The notes beneath the pieces were generated by a model that ran no database searches, had not been told where the DNA came from, and saw only the letters and a program-made list of their open reading frames with translations. 32,105 bases of DNA from Acidobacteriota bacterium. Its GTDB lineage: Bacteria > Acidobacteriota > Vicinamibacteria > Vicinamibacterales > Fen-181. The stretch lies in contig PMZR01000021.1 in assembly GCA_003170135.1 (NCBI GenBank), positions 1-32,105 of the forward strand, written 5' to 3'. The stretch's first letter is position 1. Each line of letters opens with the position of its first letter. Made by a program: the position numbers and the translations under genes. Shown here piece by piece: positions 1-6,060 of the stretch.

Positions 1-3000
1 CACGCGTCGTCCGAAGTCCGACGTCCGATGTCCGAAGGTCGGAGTCCGGAGTCCGGAGTCCGGAGTCGCCCACCCGCCCCGCCAGCCTCACCTTCCCCAC
101 TCGCCCCAACAGCCTCGTCCTCGAACAACTCGCCGGCGGGGCGAATGGCGCGTTCCACCTGCCAGAGCGCTTCGCGGCGATTGAAGCCGAACGCGTTCAG
201 CGCGCCGATCTCGGCCAGCGTGGCGACCTCCTCGCGGTTCACGCCGGTCCGCGCGATGAGATCGTCAATCGACGCGTAGCGGCCATTCCGCACGCCGGCC
301 TTCCAGTCGTGCGCGCAGGTGTTGCAGAAGAACGTCGTGACGGGGCCGTCGACAGACGATTCGAGGAGCGACTGGTCGTCGCAGCCGCACTTGGGACACC
401 GGTGCGCCCAGACTGGAGGCCCAGGGCGCACCCCTGTCCGTCCGGAGTCCGAAGTCCGAAGTCCGGAGTCGCCCGACGAGCCCGGTGCGAGATGCCCGAC
501 GCCGGACACCGGACTCCGGACACCGGACGCAGATGCTATCGCCTGTCCCACCTCGCGGCGGAGCCCGTTCACGTAGCACAGCCCGAGACGCACGGCGCCG
601 TCCGCCTCGATCGTGCACAGCCAGTCGGATCGCTGCACGTCGACCGGCGCGAAGCGGACGCCGCGGCGCTGCGCGTCCTTGACGAGCGTGGCCGGATGAT
701 AGAACCCCATCGGTTGGTTGTTCAGCAGGCCGGCGGTGAACGCCGCGGGAAAATGCGCCTTCAGGTACGCGCTCGCGTAGACGAGCAGCGCGAAGCTGGC
801 CGCGTGCGATTCGGGAAAGCCATAGAGCGCGAACGAGGTGATCGACTTGATGATGTCCTCGCAGGCCTGCCCCGTGATGCCCTTGCGCGCCATGCCCTCG
901 CGCAGCTGCACCTCGATCTGCTGCATGCGCCGCTCGGATCGCTTGAAGCCGAACGCGCGGCGCAGTTCCTCGGCCTGGCCGCCGGTGAAGCCCGCCGCCG
1001 TCATCGCCAGCCGCAGCAACTGCTCCTGGAACAGCGGCACGCCGAGCGTGCGCTCGAGGATCGGTTCGAGCGACGGGTGCGGGTAGACGACCGGCTCGCG
1101 GCCGGCCCGGCGATTCAGATACGGATGCACCATCTGCCCGACGATCGGCCCGGGCCGGATGATGGCCACCTCGACGACGATGTCGTAGAAGCGCGCCGGC
1201 TTGAGCCGCGGCAGCGTGGCCATCTGCGCGCGCGATTCCACCTGGAAGACGCCCATCGTGTCGGCCTGCTGCAGCAGGCGGTACACCTCGGGATCGTCCG
1301 GGGGCATGTTCCATAACTCGAGACGCCGGGGCTGGTAGGGTGGGTGAGGCTGGTAAGGCTGGTGGGTATCGTCCCCAGCCCCCCTACCTGCCCCACCTGT
1401 CTTAGCTTCCCTATCGTTGATGATTTCCAGCGAATCCTGCAGCACCGCCATCATGCCGAGGCCGAGCAGATCGATCTTCACGATGCCCATGTCGGCGCAG
1501 TCGTCCTTGTCCCATTGCACGACGACGCGGCCGGGCATGCTGGCGTTCTCGAGGGGGACGACGGCGTCGAGATGCCCCTGGCAGATGACCATCCCGCCCG
1601 AGTGCTGGCCGAGATGCCGCGGCAGATCCTGGACGGCCTGCCACAGCTCGCCGAACATCCGGATGCGCGGGTGATCGCGATCGAGGCCGACGGTCTCCAG
1701 GTACCGCGCGAGGCTCTCGTCCGGATCACGGAACTCGAAGTGGTTGATCACCTTCGCGAGCCGGTCGATCTGCTCCGGCTCGAGGCCGAGGGCCTTCCCC
1801 ACCTCGCGCGCCGCGCTCCGCCCGCGGTACGTGATGACGTTGGCCGTCATCGCCGCGCCGAGCCGGCCATACTTTTCGTAGACGTGCTGGATGACGCGCT
1901 CGCGGCGGTCGCCGCTCGGCAGATCGAGGTCGATGTCCGGCCACTCGCCGCGCTCCTCCGACAGGAACCGCTCGAACAGCAGGTCCATGCCGACCGGATC
2001 GACCGCGGTAATGCCGAGGCTGTAACAGACGGCGCTGTTGGCCGCCGAGCCGCGGCCCTGCGCGAGAATCGACTGCTGCCGGCAGAAATTGACGATGTCC
2101 CACACGATCAGGAAATAGCCGGCGAGGCCGAGCTTCTCGATGAGATCGAGCTCGCGCGCCATCTGCGCCCGCGCCCGATCGTGATACGGCCGGTAGCGCT
2201 CGCGCGCGCCCACGTCCACGATCTTCCGCAAAAACGAATTCATCGTCTCGCCCGGCGGCACCGGGTATTCGGGAAAGCGGTAGCCGAGATCCGCCATCGT
2301 GTACTGGAGGCGCTCGGCGAGCGTCTCGGCGGCGGCAAGCGCCGCAGGATGATCGCGAAACAGGTCGGCCATGTCGCCTGGCGGCTTGAGCGACCGCTCC
2401 GCGTTCGCGACCAGGCGCCGGCCGGCGTGCGCGAGATCCGTCTTGTGCCGCACGCAGGTCAACACGTCGAACAGCGGCCGGTCGCGGGGCGCGGCGAACC
2501 GCACGCCGTTGGTCGCGACGAGCGGCACGTGGAACGCGGAAGCCAGCGAGATGAGCGCCTGGTTGTCGGCCTCCTCGTCGCGCTGCAGGTGGCGCTGCAG
2601 CTCGACGTACACGTTCTCCCGGCCGAAGACCTCGACGAGCCGCTGGACGAGGCCGCCCACGCCGTGGCGTGACGCGACCAGCGCTTCGCGGCCGACGAGC
2701 GCCACCAGGCCGCCGCTGTGCCCCTGGAACTCGTCCAGGGCGAGCGCGCCCTCGCCTTTGGGCGATCGCAGCTTCATCTGCGTAATGAGACGGCAGAGAT
2801 GCTGGTAGCCCTGCGGCGATTCCACGAGGACGGGCAGGCGCCAGGGCTGAGTGCTGGGTGCTGGGTGCTGAGTGCTCGGTGCCGGGTGCGGGGTGCGGTG
2901 CTCGGTGCCGGGTGCTTGGTACTGAGTGCTGGGTGCTGGGTGCTCGGTGCTGGGTGCTGCCCCATCGATCGTCAGTTCCGCCCCGACGATGGGCCGGATG

Positions 3001-3173
3001 CCCGCGGCGAGCGCCGCCTTGTGGAAGCGCGGGATGCCGTAGACGCCGTCGCGATCGACGAGCGCGAGCGCCCGGTAGCCAAGCTCCGCCGCGCGATCCA
3101 CCAGGACCTCGGGCAGCGAGGCGCCCTCGAGGAAACTGAAGGCGGAGGCGGCGTGGAGTTCGATGTACGCCAT
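1..3173 (-). CDS. dnaE2: Error-prone DNA polymerase DnaE2/ImuC, 3' end outside window
   Basis: Alpha-subunit-type polymerase that carries out translesion synthesis with ImuA and ImuB. The frame is open from the ATG at 3173 to the window edge (1057 codons), so the C-terminal OB-fold end is missing. It begins with a PHP domain (ELHAASAFSFLEGAS). The palm carboxylates are visible: PDIDLD gives D413 and D415, and KIDLLGL gives D568, with almost the same spacing as in E. coli DnaE. PHP metal ligands look lost (HAA instead of HxH, VDRDG instead of TDHDG), as in many DnaE2 proteins. Four low-complexity insertions coincide with repeat arrays: about residues 72-110, 588-615, 880-912 and from 1036 on. 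Near residues 926-953 there is a C-x2-C-x20-C-x2-C zinc ribbon that DnaE2 normally lacks. No Shine-Dalgarno precedes the ATG; a repeat array occupies that place. It lies third after imuA and imuB. Confidence 0.93.
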   Translation of the reverse strand, partial: MAYIELHAASAFSFLEGASLPEVLVDRAAELGYRALALVDRDGVYGIPRFHKAALAAGIRPIVGAELTIDGAAPSTEHPAPSTQYQAPGTEHRTPHPAPSTQHPAPSTQPWRLPVLVESPQGYQHLCRLITQMKLRSPKGEGALALDEFQGHSGGLVALVGREALVASRHGVGGLVQRLVEVFGRENVYVELQRHLQRDEEADNQALISLASAFHVPLVATNGVRFAAPRDRPLFDVLTCVRHKTDLAHAGRRLVANAERSLKPPGDMADLFRDHPAALAAAETLAERLQYTMADLGYRFPEYPVPPGETMNSFLRKIVDVGARERYRPYHDRARAQMARELDLIEKLGLAGYFLIVWDIVNFCRQQSILAQGRGSAANSAVCYSLGITAVDPVGMDLLFERFLSEERGEWPDIDLDLPSGDRRERVIQHVYEKYGRLGAAMTANVITYRGRSAAREVGKALGLEPEQIDRLAKVINHFEFRDPDESLARYLETVGLDRDHPRIRMFGELWQAVQDLPRHLGQHSGGMVICQGHLDAVVPLENASMPGRVVVQWDKDDCADMGIVKIDLLGLGMMAVLQDSLEIINDREAKTGGAGRGAGDDTHQPYQPHPPYQPRRLELWNMPPDDPEVYRLLQQADTMGVFQVESRAQMATLPRLKPARFYDIVVEVAIIRPGPIVGQMVHPYLNRRAGREPVVYPHPSLEPILERTLGVPLFQEQLLRLAMTAAGFTGGQAEELRRAFGFKRSERRMQQIEVQLREGMARKGITGQACEDIIKSITSFALYGFPESHAASFALLVYASAYLKAHFPAAFTAGLLNNQPMGFYHPATLVKDAQRRGVRFAPVDVQRSDWLCTIEADGAVRLGLCYVNGLRREVGQAIASASGVRSPVSGVGHLAPGSSGDSGLRTSDSGRTGVRPGPPVWAHRCPKCGCDDQSLLESSVDGPVTTFFCNTCAHDWKAGVRNGRYASIDDLIARTGVNREEVATLAEIGALNAFGFNRREALWQVERAIRPAGELFEDEAVGASGEGEAGGAGGRLRTPDSGLRPSDIGRRTSDDA
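9..67. repeat. GTCCGGA-type heptamer array inside dnaE2
   Basis: About eight units of 7 bp (GTCCGAA, GTCCGAC, GTCCGAT, then GTCCGGA) with one irregular unit near 37-43. On the minus strand it is read within dnaE2 as a heptapeptide-like repeat (TPDSGLR type), in the linker after the GELFEDE segment. The frame stays open through the array to the window edge. Confidence 0.85.
436..529. repeat. Inverted pair of GTCCGGA heptamer arrays inside dnaE2
   Basis: Plus-strand GTCCGGA/GTCCGAA units occupy about 436-470. The same family in reverse orientation (GGACACC, GGACTCC) occupies about 502-529. About 30 bp separate the two arms, so single-stranded DNA or RNA could fold back here. The whole element is translated in frame in DnaE2, directly before the zinc-ribbon segment. 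Confidence 0.85.
1331..1411. repeat. Inverted pair of 9-bp repeat arrays inside dnaE2
   Basis: The left arm has four 9-bp units (GCTGGTAGG, GTGGGTGAG, GCTGGTAAG, GCTGGTGGG) at 1331-1366. The right arm at 1381-1411 is a related array in reverse orientation. In DnaE2 the element is read as a Pro/Gln/Tyr- and Gly/Ala-rich insert between the EIIND and RRLELWNMPP segments, just after catalytic D568. Confidence 0.8.
2844..2959. repeat. GTGCTGG heptamer array inside dnaE2
   Basis: About sixteen degenerate 7-bp units (GTGCTGG, GTGCTGA, GTGCTCG, GTGCCGG, GTGCTTG, GTACTGA), with one short unit near 2898. Read on the minus strand, it encodes a Pro/Ser/Thr/Gln/His-rich insert of about 38 residues (APSTQHP-type heptads) in the PHP domain of DnaE2, without a stop codon. 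Confidence 0.9.
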
Positions 3174-3177
3174 AACA

Positions 3178-3272
3178 GTGCGATGTGCGACGTGCAATGT
3201 GCGATGTGCGGTGCGACGTGCTGCGTGCTGTGCCGCGTGCGGATGTGCGGTGCGACGTGCCGCGTGCGAACG
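3178..3272. repeat. GTGCGAT-type heptamer array between imuB and dnaE2
   Basis: Degenerate 7-bp units (GTGCGAT, GTGCGAC, GTGCAAT, GTGCGGT, GTGCTGC, GTGCTGT) fill almost the whole 107-bp gap between the imuB stop and the dnaE2 start. The array ends five bases before the dnaE2 ATG and replaces any recognisable ribosome binding site. Confidence 0.85.
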
Positions 3273-3280
3273 TGGCGGTG

Positions 3281-4873
3281 CTAGTCGATCACTCCATCCA
3301 CGAACCACCGGTCGCGATCGCGGTCGCGATAGATCCGGTACACGCCACCGTCGGCGAGATTCACGTCCCATTCGTCGCGGTTCCAACCGATCGTCCGGGG
3401 TCCGGAGTCTGGAGTCCGGAGTCCGGGATTGTTGGTCGCGTCCAGCTGCAGGCGCGCGTCCGCCACGCGCCACCACTCGCCGGAGGTGCGCCACGGCCCG
3501 ACGCACGCCTCGACGCCGCCGCCGCGAAGGGCCTGGCTGGCGGGAACGACGCGCGCCGGCCGGCCATCCTTCACGGCCACGGACGCGGCAATCGGGATGC
3601 GAAAGCGCCGAAGGGCGACAGCGACGCTTGTCGTCCGAAGTCCGGGGTCCGGAGTCCGGAGTCCGCCCTGCGGCGAAACGGCGGCCTTGTGCCAATCGGC
3701 TGAAAAGGGCTGCATCGCGAAGGCGCCGGGCCGGTGCGAATCGACGAGCGTGGCCGCGCCGCAGCGCCCGTCGCCCATGACCGCCCCGAGCCGCGCGAGC
3801 AGCGTCGACAGCTGCTCGGGCAGCGGCAGCGCCCGCGTGAGCAGCGAGCACTGGATGACGCGGCCGGGCACGGGGTCGGCGACGACCGTGACGCGATCGA
3901 TGCCGGCGCCAACGGGATGCGCCTCGAGGTTGAGCAGCGCCAGCGTGCGCAGCACGCGCGCGTCACTGGTCGGCGCCGGCAGTTGCAGGCTGCGGCGTTC
4001 GACCGCGCGGGTCACGAGCTGCAGGTGGATGTGCAGCACGGCCGCGGCGCGATCGCGGTCGTGCAGGTGCGCCGACAGCGCGTCGAACACGCGGCCGAAG
4101 ACGAACGACAGCGGCTGCAGCCCTTCGATGGGCCACTCGAGTTCGAGCGTTTCCTCGAAACGCTCCTCGGGCGTGTCGGGCACGAGCGGCGTCATCTCCT
4201 CGCCGCGCGCGACCTGCTGCCACGCGAGCCCCTGCTGGCCGAGCCGCGCGGATAAGTCGAGCGGCGGCAGCCGGCCGAAGTCGCCGAGCGTGGCCAGCCC
4301 CCAGCGCTTCAAGAGCGCGACGAGCGACGCGACCTGCTGCACGCCCTCGCTGGCATGCCGTGCCGCGGCGGCCGCAGACGGCCCGCCGGCCCGCGGCCGC
4401 CCGGCCCCCGCCGGCCCCAGGCCGCTTGCGGCCAACTGCTCGAGCACGCGCAGCGGCAGCGGCGACACCCACGCCGGGGCCGCGTCCGGTGCGACGACGA
4501 TCAGCCCGGCGCGGGCATGCGCCAGCAGCCAGGCCACCGTGCGGGTGGAGGCAATCGCGATGCGCACGTGCAGCCCGCGATCCGCGGCCGCGCGGCGCAG
4601 TTCCTCGCCCAGGTGGTTCGCGTCGCCAAACAGGCGTTCCAGGCCATGCGCGTCGAGCGTGACGAGGCCGGGACCGTGCACTTCGACGCGCGGCGAGAAC
4701 TCGCGCGCCAGCGCGGCGAGGTCGCCGCGACTTGCACGCTCGAGATCCGATCGATACGCGCGATCGTCGTCCGACGGCCGGAGTCCGGCGATCAAATCCG
4801 GCTGAAGCCGGACCCCACTCGACTGGAGCCCGCGTGACCCGGCGAGCGGTGGAATGTAGAGACAGGCGAACAT
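3281..4873 (-). CDS. imuB: ImuB, catalytically inactive Y-family polymerase-like protein
   Basis: ImuB-type adaptor that, in known ImuABC systems, bridges the beta clamp, ImuA and DnaE2 during induced mutagenesis. The 530-residue protein is read from the ATG at 4873 (MFACLYIPP); the frame opens 34 codons earlier, but that extension is repeat-derived. The Y-family core is recognisable from ARASRGDLAALAREFSP through LVTLDAHGLERLFGD, a helical thumb-like part (LLKRWGLATLGDFGRLPP) and the little-finger region (EERFEETLELEWPIEGLQPL). The C-terminal part ends in WNRDEWDVNLADGGVYRIYR, typical of this family. Palm acidic residues of active Y polymerases are not conserved: DAHG stands where DxDxFF-type and SIDE-type motifs would be. 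Three repeat-derived inserts are visible, near residue 30, around 403-412 and around 483-492. It sits between imuA (114 bp upstream) and dnaE2 (107 bp downstream). Confidence 0.92.
   Translation of the reverse strand: MFACLYIPPLAGSRGLQSSGVRLQPDLIAGLRPSDDDRAYRSDLERASRGDLAALAREFSPRVEVHGPGLVTLDAHGLERLFGDANHLGEELRRAAADRGLHVRIAIASTRTVAWLLAHARAGLIVVAPDAAPAWVSPLPLRVLEQLAASGLGPAGAGRPRAGGPSAAAAARHASEGVQQVASLVALLKRWGLATLGDFGRLPPLDLSARLGQQGLAWQQVARGEEMTPLVPDTPEERFEETLELEWPIEGLQPLSFVFGRVFDALSAHLHDRDRAAAVLHIHLQLVTRAVERRSLQLPAPTSDARVLRTLALLNLEAHPVGAGIDRVTVVADPVPGRVIQCSLLTRALPLPEQLSTLLARLGAVMGDGRCGAATLVDSHRPGAFAMQPFSADWHKAAVSPQGGLRTPDPGLRTTSVAVALRRFRIPIAASVAVKDGRPARVVPASQALRGGGVEACVGPWRTSGEWWRVADARLQLDATNNPGLRTPDSGPRTIGWNRDEWDVNLADGGVYRIYRDRDRDRWFVDGVID
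3393..3427. repeat. GTCCGGA heptamer array inside imuB
   Basis: Five 7-bp units (GTCCGGG, GTCCGGA, GTCTGGA, GTCCGGA, GTCCGGG). Read on the minus strand they give the short insert PGLRTPDSGPRT near the ImuB C-terminus, without a frame change. Confidence 0.85.
3633..3667. repeat. GTCCGGA heptamer array inside imuB
   Basis: Five units (GTCCGAA, GTCCGGG, GTCCGGA twice, GTCCGCC). They are read on the minus strand as GGLRTPDPGLRTT, between SPQ and SVAVALRRF of ImuB. This is nearly the same peptide as at the 3393-3427 copy. Confidence 0.85.
4769..4812. repeat. Short GTCCGGA array plus perfect palindrome inside imuB
   Basis: Three heptamers (GTCCGAC, GGCCGGA, GTCCGGC) at 4769-4789 are followed by the inverted repeat TCCGGCT-GA-AGCCGGA at 4797-4812. 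Both are translated within ImuB near residues 20-35 (VRLQPD and LRPSDDD). A close relative of the palindrome lies at 8101-8116. Confidence 0.75.
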
Positions 4874-4886
4874 GGGTGATCTCGTC

Positions 4887-5001
4887 GTCCGAGGTCCGAA
4901 GTCCGAAGTCCTTGCCTCGCCGTAGCTGGCTCGCGACCCATGCCAGCGAAGGCGGGCGGAGTCCGGCCTTCGCACGCCTTCGGCGAGCTATGGCAGGCAA
5001 G
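4887..5001. repeat. Heptamer array and REP-like inverted repeat between imuA and imuB
   Basis: GTCCGAG/GTCCGAA units occupy 4887-4911. An imperfect inverted repeat follows, with outer arms at about 4911-4927 and 4986-5001 and inner arms GCGAAGGC and GCCTTCGC around 4946-4973. The right arm covers the imuA stop codon, so the last residues of ImuA (TPACLP) appear repeat-encoded. Nearly the whole imuA-imuB gap is repeat. Confidence 0.7.
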
Positions 5002-5842
5002 CCGGCGTCGCCCGGCATTCGAACGTGCACGCCTCGGCGGCGCCGCGCGCGCGGGCGAGGCGCGCCTCGACCTCGAACCCGAGAAACAGCGATGTCCAGC
5101 CCGTCGAATGCACGACATCGCGTGGCGCCTGCGCAAGGCCGCCGCAGTGCGCGGACGGCAACGGCCGCCCGTCCGCAGCCGTGACGCGTCGAAGCGCGAT
5201 CGTGACGCCCCCGGCACTGCGCGCGACCGGCTCGCTCGCCAGGAGCACGCACGCCGTCGCACTGCCTTCGATCGGCCGCTGCAGGCGAAACCACGTGGTG
5301 AACGGCAGGCGCCGGATCGCCCAGGGCAACGCGTCGGCGAGATCGAGGACGACGAGGCCGAAGCCACCGGCTTGCAGGATCAGGTTGAAGGCCTTGAGCG
5401 CACGGTCGATGCTCTGTACATGGGCGTCGTCCGAGGTCCGCCCTTCGACACGTGTATCCGACCGCCGCCCGCGCACCCACAGCAGGCGGGTCAGGTCCAG
5501 GCCGCACGCGCGGGCCGAAGACGGATCGAACGTGTCGAAGGTATCGACGAGCGCGACCAGTTCGCCCCGCGACGCCGCGCCGGCCAGCGCCGAGAGGACC
5601 ACCGCCGTCCGGCCGGACGATCGCGGTCCGACAATCTCCGACATCTGCCCGCGCGCCAGTCCGCCGCCCAACCGGTCGTCGAGGGCGGCAATGCCCGTCG
5701 CCACGACATACTGCTCATCCGCCGCATCGCCCGGCGCGGCCGGGCCCCCGGACGTTTCGACCGGCCGTGTCGAGGTGAGCGTCGTGTCCAGCTTGCGAGC
5801 CCGAAGAAGCGCTTCGATTTCCGCCCGCGCCACCGTCGCCAT
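4988..5842 (-). CDS. imuA: ImuA, RecA/SulA-like mutasome protein
   Basis: First gene of the cassette, 284 residues. ImuA is a RecA-fold protein that works with ImuB and DnaE2 in damage-induced mutagenesis. The start ATG at 5842 is preceded by TGGAGC with about six bases of spacing. A degenerate Walker A, VGPRSSGRT, lies near residues 70-78 (arginine in place of the usual lysine), and the Walker-B-like strand GLVVLDLAD is near residues 160-168. SEIVGPRSSGRTAVV and ALKAFNLILQAGGFG match the ImuA style. The insert GRRSDTRVEGRTSDDAH around residues 128-144 comes from a degraded GTCCGAG element at 5429-5442. The C-terminus runs into the REP-like inverted repeat, so the natural end may be altered. 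Placement ahead of imuB and dnaE2 is the classical order, which supports the call. Confidence 0.9.
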   Translation of the reverse strand: MATVARAEIEALLRARKLDTTLTSTRPVETSGGPAAPGDAADEQYVVATGIAALDDRLGGGLARGQMSEIVGPRSSGRTAVVLSALAGAASRGELVALVDTFDTFDPSSARACGLDLTRLLWVRGRRSDTRVEGRTSDDAHVQSIDRALKAFNLILQAGGFGLVVLDLADALPWAIRRLPFTTWFRLQRPIEGSATACVLLASEPVARSAGGVTIALRRVTAADGRPLPSAHCGGLAQAPRDVVHSTGWTSLFLGFEVEARLARARGAAEACTFECRATPACLP

Positions 5843-5858
5843 GGGCTGCTCCAGAAAA

Positions 5859-5893
5859 GGCTTAAGACTTAAGGCTTAGGGCTTAAGGGCTTA
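5859..5893. repeat. GGCTTAA heptamer array in the imuA leader
   Basis: Five 7-bp units (GGCTTAA, GACTTAA, GGCTTAG, GGCTTAA, GGGCTTA) lie between the predicted promoter and the imuA start. They would be in the 5' untranslated leader. This unit family is unrelated in sequence to the GTCCGGA family found inside the cassette. Confidence 0.85.
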
Positions 5894-5900
5894 TGTGTAT

Positions 5901-5952
5901 TTCGCTTTTTATTCGCTCCAGAGACTATAGCGCAATGTCCCGAGGCGATCAA
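5901..5952 (-). promoter_or_regulatory. Sigma70-type promoter of imuA-imuB-dnaE2 with possible operator repeats
   Basis: Read on the minus strand: -35 TTGATC at 5947-5952, a 17-bp spacer, and -10 TATAGT at 5924-5929. Just downstream, over the expected transcription start, are two direct repeats GCGAA (5912-5916 and 5901-5905) spaced 11 bp apart; an inverted copy lies at 5956-5960. imu cassettes are usually LexA-repressed, and an operator over the start site would fit. The LexA motif of this lineage is not known to me, so the operator role is inference. Confidence 0.55.
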
Positions 5953-5979
5953 GAAGCGAAACAACCCGGCATACCTGAC

Positions 5980-6007
5980 GTGACAACCGCCCCGCTGGCC
6001 CGATAAA
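5980..6007 (+). promoter_or_regulatory. Possible promoter of the RND adaptor gene
   Basis: GTGACA (5980-5985) and GATAAA (6002-6007) with a 16-bp spacer, 53 bp ahead of the ATG at 6061. The -35 is one mismatch and the -10 two mismatches from consensus. It points away from the imuA promoter, making 5843-6060 a divergent control region. Confidence 0.3.
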
Positions 6008-6060
6008 CTCGGCGTGCAAGACGGGCCTCACGCCCTCATCTCTTTTCTGACGGTCTCTTG

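Noticed and set aside
1344..2672. Long plus-strand open frame of 442 codons opposite dnaE2
   Set aside because: It is the antisense shadow of the DnaE2 coding frame in GC-rich DNA; it is His/Arg/Asp-rich, matches no family and lies over conserved polymerase motifs.
1..3272. Repeat arrays considered as a CRISPR locus
   Set aside because: Units are 7 to 9 bp without unique spacers of 30-40 bp, lie mostly inside genes, and no cas gene is present.
1..5893. Diversity-generating retroelement as the cause of variable units
   Set aside because: No reverse transcriptase gene and no template/variable repeat pair; unit changes are not restricted to adenines.
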